From assembly GCA_049601975.1 (NCBI GenBank), contig JBMYRC010000044.1, forward strand, positions 1 to 29,135: DNA of 29,135 nucleotides, in the 5' to 3' direction. A model generated the notes under the pieces. The model made no database searches. It saw only the letters and a list, made by a program, of their open reading frames with translations, and was not told the origin of the DNA. The stretch is from UBA6544 sp049601975. Its GTDB lineage: Bacteria > Pseudomonadota > Alphaproteobacteria > UBA8366. The position numbers and the translations under genes were made by a program. Shown here piece by piece: positions 24,330 to 29,135 of the stretch (position 1 is the stretch's first letter; each line of letters opens with the position of its first letter).

Positions 24330-25969
24330 GCGATCAACCTCTTCTCTCTATCCGCGACCTCTCGGTCGATTTCGACGTGCCAAACGGACCCGTCCACGCG
24401 GTGCGGCAGTTCACACTCGACATTCAACGGGGCGAGACAGTGGCGTTGGTCGGTGAATCGGGATCAGGGAAATCGGTGACCGCACTTTCGGTGATGCAAT
24501 TACTACCGTACCCCATCGCCAGCCACCCGAGTGGATCCATCCGGTTTCGCGGCGAGGAAATGATCGGCGCGCCGCGCCGCGCACTGCAGCGCATTCGCGG
24601 CGACCGAATTGGCATGATCTTCCAAGAACCAATCACCTCGCTCAACCCGGTCCACACCATCGAAAAGCAAATCCGCGAAGTCTTGGTTCTGCACAAGGGC
24701 CTGTCGACGGACAGTGCCCGGCGACGGGTCCTGGAATTGCTCGACCTAGTCGGTATCCGAGACGCGGCTCAGCGTCTGACCGCTTACCCGCACGAACTAT
24801 CGGGTGGGCAACGCCAGCGCGTGATGATTGCAATGGCCTTGGCGAACGAGCCGGACTTGCTGATCGCGGACGAGCCGACCACCGCGCTGGACGTCACCAT
24901 CCAGGCGCAAATTCTGAAACTATTGGCCGATCTACAATCGAAACTCGGCATGGCCATGCTGTTCATTACCCATGATCTCGGCATCGTCGGGAAAGTCGCT
25001 GATCGGGTTTGCGTGATGAAAGACGGCGAGATTGTCGAGAGTGGCCAAGCGGGTATCGTATTCTCCGCGCCGTCGCACGAGTATACCAAGCGCCTGCTGG
25101 AGGCCGAGCCGACAGGTACGAAGGAGCCACCGCAAGACGGTCGACCAACAGTGCTCTCCGGCGACGAAGTCCGCGTTTGGTTCCCGATCAAGAAAGGCTT
25201 AATGCGCCGCACCGTCGATCATATCAAGGCGGTCGATGGCATCTCCGTGACCATACGCCAGGGCGAGACCGTCGGTGTCGTTGGCGAATCCGGATCCGGC
25301 AAAACGACTCTCGGCATGGCATTGCTGAGATTGGAGCGCAGCCAGGGCGACATCGTCTTCGAAGGACGCAATATTCAGGACCTTAACACTGGCGAGATGC
25401 GGCCGTTGCGCCGCGAAATGCAGGTGGTCTTCCAGGACCCCTTCGGCAGTCTCAGCCCCCGCATGTCGGTCGGACAAATCGTTGCCGAAGGGCTCAAGGT
25501 ACATGAGCCGGATAGCAGCGAAGCGGAACGCGAGCGCCGGGTAATCGAAGCGCTTAAGGAAGTCGATCTCGACCCCGATAGCCGTCACCGATACCCGCAC
25601 GAGTTTTCCGGCGGTCAACGCCAACGCGTCGCCATCGCACGCGCCATTGTCTTGAAACCGAAATTCATCGTCCTCGATGAGCCAACATCGGCGTTGGACC
25701 GGTCCGTCCAAGCGCAAATCGTCGACCTACTGCGCCACCTGCAACGCGAACACGATCTGGCTTATCTTTTCATCAGCCACGACCTCAGGGTGGTGCGGGC
25801 ACTATCCGACTATGTCGTCGTGCTGCGGTCCGGAAAGGTGATGGAGCAGGGTCTCTCGACCGAGCTTTTCGAAAATCCACAACATCCATACACAAAAGCT
25901 CTGATGGCGGCGGCGTTTGACCTAGAGACGTCAGAAGAAGCTATCGAGGCGGGCGTCATCCGCGAGTGA
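24326..25969 (+). CDS. yejF: Peptide ABC transporter ATP-binding protein YejF (fused NBDs)
   Basis: This 547-residue protein carries two ATP-binding domains in one chain, as is usual for YejF. Domain 1 has Walker A GESGSGKS (43-50), signature LSGGQRQRV and Walker B LLIADEPTTALD. Domain 2, from about residue 275, has GESGSGKTT, FSGGQRQRV and IVLDEPTSALD. Oligopeptide-specific C-terminal extensions follow each domain (VFSAPSHEYTKRLLEAEP and ELFENPQHPYTKALMAAA). It powers YejB/YejE. Its ATG overlaps the yejE stop by four bases. Confidence 0.96.
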   Translation: MSDQPLLSIRDLSVDFDVPNGPVHAVRQFTLDIQRGETVALVGESGSGKSVTALSVMQLLPYPIASHPSGSIRFRGEEMIGAPRRALQRIRGDRIGMIFQEPITSLNPVHTIEKQIREVLVLHKGLSTDSARRRVLELLDLVGIRDAAQRLTAYPHELSGGQRQRVMIAMALANEPDLLIADEPTTALDVTIQAQILKLLADLQSKLGMAMLFITHDLGIVGKVADRVCVMKDGEIVESGQAGIVFSAPSHEYTKRLLEAEPTGTKEPPQDGRPTVLSGDEVRVWFPIKKGLMRRTVDHIKAVDGISVTIRQGETVGVVGESGSGKTTLGMALLRLERSQGDIVFEGRNIQDLNTGEMRPLRREMQVVFQDPFGSLSPRMSVGQIVAEGLKVHEPDSSEAERERRVIEALKEVDLDPDSRHRYPHEFSGGQRQRVAIARAIVLKPKFIVLDEPTSALDRSVQAQIVDLLRHLQREHDLAYLFISHDLRVVRALSDYVVVLRSGKVMEQGLSTELFENPQHPYTKALMAAAFDLETSEEAIEAGVIRE

Positions 25970-25987
25970 CCTGAAGGTTTAGAAACC

Positions 25988-26920
25988 ATGACCTTGATCT
26001 TTTATTCCGCCAACGACCGTTGGGACGACTGGGCCGATCATTTGCGCCGCGAGGTGCCGGAGATACCGTTGCGCCATTGGGACGAGGACGGCGACGACAC
26101 AGCCGTGCGGTTCGCGTTGGTTTGGAATCCGCCACCCGGTGAGTTGAGACGGCGGTTCCCAAATTTGGGGTATATTTTTTCGCTCGGCGCGGGTGTCGAT
26201 GCATTGCTCGACGACCCAGATTTACCGGAAGGCGTGCCGGTCGTGCGCATGGTCGAGGAAGCATTGGTCATCGGCATGACGGAATATGTCACCCTGCATG
26301 TCTTGCGCCTTCACCGCCAGCAACGGGATTTGGAAGCACAGCAGCGCGCCGGAGAATGGCGGCAAATCGCCACCCCGCTGGCGCCCGATCGTCGGGTCGG
26401 ACTGATGGGGCTTGGCGTGCTGGGCAGCGACGCGGCGCAGGCGCTAACGGCGCTCCGCTTTGATGTAGCGTCGTGGACGCGGACATTGCGCGAGGTCCCT
26501 GGTGTAACCGGCTTCCACGGCGCGGAGGGCTTCGACGCTTTCCTAGCACGAAGCGAAATCCTCGTGGCCTTGCTGCCGCTGACGGACGCGACCCGTGGCA
26601 TTCTCAGCCACGACCTGTTCGCCCGCTTGCCCAAGGGCGCAGGTCTGATCAATGCCGGGCGGGGCGGGCTTCAGGTCGAAGAAGACATCATCGCGGCGCT
26701 CGATTCAGGCCAATTGTCGGAAGCTGTGTTGGATGTGTTTTCAACGGAACCATTGCCGACAGAAAGTCCGCTTTGGCATCATCCGAAGGTGACACTGACG
26801 CCGCACAACGCGGCGCTGACTGGCTCCGAGACCGGAGCGCGGGAAGTTGGTGCCAACCTGCGGCGGTTGCTCGCGGGCGAGCAGCCACACAACATCGTCA
26901 ATCCGAAGGCAGGTTATTAA
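25988..26920 (+). CDS. GhrA-like D-2-hydroxyacid dehydrogenase (glyoxylate/hydroxypyruvate reductase A type)
   Basis: This 310-residue protein starts at the ATG at 25988, 18 bases after yejF. The NAD(P)-binding motif GLGVLG is at 141-146. Catalytic positions of the family are R225 (INAGRGGLQ), E254 (VFSTEPLP) and H273 (LTPHNAA). The N-terminal NPPPGELRRRFPNLGYIFSLGAGVD matches the GhrA branch, which reduces glyoxylate and hydroxypyruvate. Exact substrate is uncertain. It may be on the yejABEF transcript. Its stop is immediately next to the stop of the convergent MarR gene. Confidence 0.9.
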   Translation: MTLIFYSANDRWDDWADHLRREVPEIPLRHWDEDGDDTAVRFALVWNPPPGELRRRFPNLGYIFSLGAGVDALLDDPDLPEGVPVVRMVEEALVIGMTEYVTLHVLRLHRQQRDLEAQQRAGEWRQIATPLAPDRRVGLMGLGVLGSDAAQALTALRFDVASWTRTLREVPGVTGFHGAEGFDAFLARSEILVALLPLTDATRGILSHDLFARLPKGAGLINAGRGGLQVEEDIIAALDSGQLSEAVLDVFSTEPLPTESPLWHHPKVTLTPHNAALTGSETGAREVGANLRRLLAGEQPHNIVNPKAGY

Positions 26921-27268
26921 CTAGTCGCCGAAGGTCTCGCCGGATGAGCGAATAATCATCTCCGAAAACTCGCTGAGGAATACTGAACTCTTGACCGTCC
27001 GTTGGACTTCAATGGAGCGTCGGTCGGTCTCGTCCGGCTTGCGGCGGACCAAGCCGAACTCGCCCAAACGGTCGAGCGCTCGGGTGATCGCGGGCTTGGA
27101 GATATTCAGTTCAGCAGCCAATCCACGCACCGTATGGGGCGGCTGCGTTATGTATACGGTCAGGAGGACAGCCATCTGCCGGGACGAGAAATCGGGGGAA
27201 TCGTTTCGCACGCTTCGCACAACAATACGGCGCCAAAGGTCGAGGGCTTGGTTGGGCGAAATTTCCAT
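26921..27268 (-). CDS. MarR family transcriptional regulator
   Basis: This 115-residue protein starts at the ATG at 27268 (MEISPNQALDLWRRIVV); a TTG at 27340 would add 24 residues with no family likeness. The winged helix-turn-helix is clear: SSRQMAVLLTVY, TVRGLAAELNISKPAITRAL (47-66) with the recognition helix in SKPAITRALDRL, and the wing VRRKPDETDRRSIEVQ. It lies 95 bases downstream of the leucyl aminopeptidase on the same strand. The ligand and target genes are unknown; the aminopeptidase or the adjacent dehydrogenase are candidate targets by location only. Confidence 0.88.
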   Translation of the reverse strand: MEISPNQALDLWRRIVVRSVRNDSPDFSSRQMAVLLTVYITQPPHTVRGLAAELNISKPAITRALDRLGEFGLVRRKPDETDRRSIEVQRTVKSSVFLSEFSEMIIRSSGETFGD

Positions 27269-27363
27269 TGCGAATCTGTTAATCTTCGTTCCGATCACGA
27301 ATCGGACGTAGCGCGGGCTTAGCTTCGGGCCAAGTCTCAAAGGCCAAGGAACCGGGCCTTGTG

Positions 27364-28746
27364 TTATTTTCTGAACCGCGCGGCGATCGTTCCGAAGGCC
27401 GCTCTAATCGCCATGGCTTCACCACCAACCGGACGACCGGGGCGAGTAGAGGTGTTCCACGCCATGATATCAAAATGCGCCCAAGGTACCGTATCTTTGA
27501 CGAATTCGTTCATGAACAACGCCGCCGTGATGGCACCGCCTTGCGGCATATCTCCGATATTATTGAGATCGGCGACCTTGCTTTTCAGAGTACGCAGATA
27601 GGGCTTCCAAAGCGGCAATCGCCAGACCGGGTCGCCCACCGCATTGCCATGCTTGGAGAGGTCGGCGGCCAGCGAATCGTCGTTCGCGAACATGACGGGA
27701 AGCTCGGGCCCGAGCGCCACCCGCGCCGCGCCGGTCAGTGTCGCAAAGTCGAGTACCAGTTCCGGGTCTTCCGACGACGCTTCATACAGCGCGTCGGCCA
27801 GAACCAAGCGTCCTTCCGCATCGGTATTACCGATCTCCACCGTAATACCGGCGCGGCTTGTCAACACATCGAGCGGCCGGAACGCATTGTTCGAGACACT
27901 GTTTTCGACCGCCGGCACTAATACCCGCAGGCGCACCGGTAGGTTCGCCATCATGATCATACGGGCAAGGCCGAGCACATTGGCGGCGCCGCCCATATCC
28001 TTTTTCATCAGCTTCATGCCGGCCGGCGGTTTCAGATCGAGACCACCGGAGTCAAAACAAACTCCTTTGCCGACCAGCGTCACTTTCGGGTCGCTCGATT
28101 TTCCCCAAGTGAAATCGATTAAACGGGGGGCGCGGTCCGATGCGCGGCCGACCGCATGCACCATTGGGTAGTTCTTCTTTAAAAGATCGTCCCCGACGAT
28201 CACGTTGAAACGCGCCTTGAATTCACGAGCCAATTTGCGCGCGGCGGCGGCGAGTTCGACCGGGCCCATGTCGGAAGCGGGCGTATTGATCAAATCGCGT
28301 GTCAGAGCAATCGAGCTCGCGGCACCTTCCACGGCCCGGCGATCGGCGCGGGCGGGCCAGACAAGCTCCGCTTCCGGTGATGGCGTCGCCGTATAGCGAT
28401 CAAAGACATAAGTGCCAAGCGCCCAGCCAAGTGCGGCAGTGGTCGCCAGTATTGCATTGGTTCCTTTCGAGAGGGCGTAGCGGCCCGGCGGCAGTGCGTC
28501 GACGGCGGCGCTCCAAGACCACAGGTCTGAATCCCCTTCAATGCCCAAGAGCACTGCGGCAATCCCACCATCAGCGCCCGGCAGCAGCAGTGTTTCCCCG
28601 GTGGTGGCATCGAAATGTGCGGCGTCAACCCATGCCTGGGTCCGTTTGTCGGCCTTCTTCAACCATGCTTTCAGACCGTCTTCAGTCACTGGTGTCAACG
28701 TGATGGTTTTGCGCGTGGCGCGGGCGACGAGATTGTGCGGCAACAT
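27364..28746 (-). CDS. M17 family leucyl aminopeptidase
   Basis: This 460-residue cytosolic aminopeptidase starts at the ATG at 28746. The M17 two-metal site is clear: GKGVCFDSGGLDLKP and MKLMKKDMGGAANVLG (Lys and Asp ligands), followed by the family signature NTDAEGRLVLADAL with its Asp, Glu and Arg. The N-terminal domain is divergent, as usual, and the length fits the family. It releases N-terminal residues from peptides. Its proximity to the yej peptide importer is consistent with use of imported peptides, but this is inference. It diverges from the glutathione S-transferase gene at 28837. Confidence 0.94.
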   Translation of the reverse strand: MLPHNLVARATRKTITLTPVTEDGLKAWLKKADKRTQAWVDAAHFDATTGETLLLPGADGGIAAVLLGIEGDSDLWSWSAAVDALPPGRYALSKGTNAILATTAALGWALGTYVFDRYTATPSPEAELVWPARADRRAVEGAASSIALTRDLINTPASDMGPVELAAAARKLAREFKARFNVIVGDDLLKKNYPMVHAVGRASDRAPRLIDFTWGKSSDPKVTLVGKGVCFDSGGLDLKPPAGMKLMKKDMGGAANVLGLARMIMMANLPVRLRVLVPAVENSVSNNAFRPLDVLTSRAGITVEIGNTDAEGRLVLADALYEASSEDPELVLDFATLTGAARVALGPELPVMFANDDSLAADLSKHGNAVGDPVWRLPLWKPYLRTLKSKVADLNNIGDMPQGGAITAALFMNEFVKDTVPWAHFDIMAWNTSTRPGRPVGGEAMAIRAAFGTIAARFRK

Positions 28747-28836
28747 TCAACTCCCGGAATTGCTGGAGATCATTAAAAAGTACAGATTTCGTCACTTATC
28801 TAAAGGTGTGACTGGCGGAAGCGCAAGCGAGGAAGC

Positions 28837-29135
28837 ATGAACGGATATAAACTGATCGTAGGCTGCAAGAATTATTCGTCTTGGTCCCTGCGCGGCTGGC
28901 TGTCGATGCGCCAGTCCGGCGCCACCTTCGAAGAAATCTTCATTCCCTTCCATACCGAAGAGCGCGGGAAATTGATCCGAAAACATTCACCAAGCGGGCT
29001 GGTGCCAGTGTTGCTCGACGGCGACCTATTAATAAATGATTCGCTCGCCATCGCCGAGTATTTAGCGGAAAAGCACCCGACAGCGAGCTTATGGCCAGAA
29101 GAGCCCACGGCGCGGGCCGTAGCGCGCGCCGCGGC
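28837..29135 (+). CDS. Glutathione S-transferase, N-terminal part
   Basis: The frame starts at ATG 28837 behind GAGGAAG and runs off the window, giving about 99 residues. The thioredoxin-like GST domain shows YKLIVGCKNYSSWSLRGWLS with the N-terminal SSWSLR loop (catalytic Ser or Cys region), the cis-Pro segment GLVPVLLDGD, and the glutathione-binding NDSLAIAEYL (family E/QSxAI; here NDS). It probably uses glutathione; the C-terminal helical domain is missing here. The class cannot be set from this part. Confidence 0.88.
   Translation, partial: MNGYKLIVGCKNYSSWSLRGWLSMRQSGATFEEIFIPFHTEERGKLIRKHSPSGLVPVLLDGDLLINDSLAIAEYLAEKHPTASLWPEEPTARAVARAA

Noticed and set aside
27340..27360. AAGGCC-N9-GGCCTT hairpin after the leucyl aminopeptidase
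   Set aside because: Only six pairs and no T-tail on either strand, so it is not called as a terminator.

Overview
The window is from a Gram-negative alphaproteobacterium, probably Rhodospirillales-like. The evidence is a moderately high G+C sequence, Kdo synthesis (kdsB), the succinylase branch of diaminopimelate synthesis (dapD, dapE), a short alphaproteobacterial SRP RNA next to dnaX-ybaB-recR, a one-haem cytochrome c with an N-terminal anchor, and an alphaproteobacterial-type prephenate dehydratase. No phage, insertion sequence, CRISPR array, tRNA or rRNA was seen. Genes are densely packed, and no gap above 300 bases lacks a gene or pseudogene.

Layout. 1-2426: the start of an M81 metallopeptidase (minus) diverges from an FAD-dependent oxidoreductase, followed by a small cupin; this looks like an uncharacterised catabolic cluster. 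2491-6151: dapD, a GFA-family protein missing one zinc cysteine, dapE, and two paralogous membrane proteins, the last three joined by ATGA overlaps. 6133-8810 (minus): def, a GNAT acetyltransferase, fmt and truA, an initiator-Met and tRNA-modification operon. 8900-10345: rmuC. 10471-14607 (minus): ffs, dnaX, ybaB, recR and a decayed DUF4139 gene. 14700-17207: nudC converging on the kdsB-pheA pair. 17425-18812: membrane-anchored cytochrome c with a clear terminator, then a hisN-type phosphatase. 18827-20133 (minus): an unrecognised 94-residue protein translationally coupled to a TauD/TfdA-type dioxygenase. 20285-25969: a complete yejABEF peptide importer. 25988-29135: a GhrA-like 2-hydroxyacid dehydrogenase, a MarR regulator, an M17 leucyl aminopeptidase, and the start of a glutathione S-transferase.

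Most of the window is housekeeping. The main unexpected signals are the DUF4139 pseudogene with several independent lesions beside the recombination-repair operon, the tandem membrane paralogs coupled to dapE, the GFA protein with a Cys-to-Arg change in its zinc motif, the orphan small protein coupled to a dioxygenase, and two dispersed palindromic repeats. I did not find a convincing new multi-gene system. The dioxygenase pair and the dapE-linked membrane pair are the best candidates for undescribed function.
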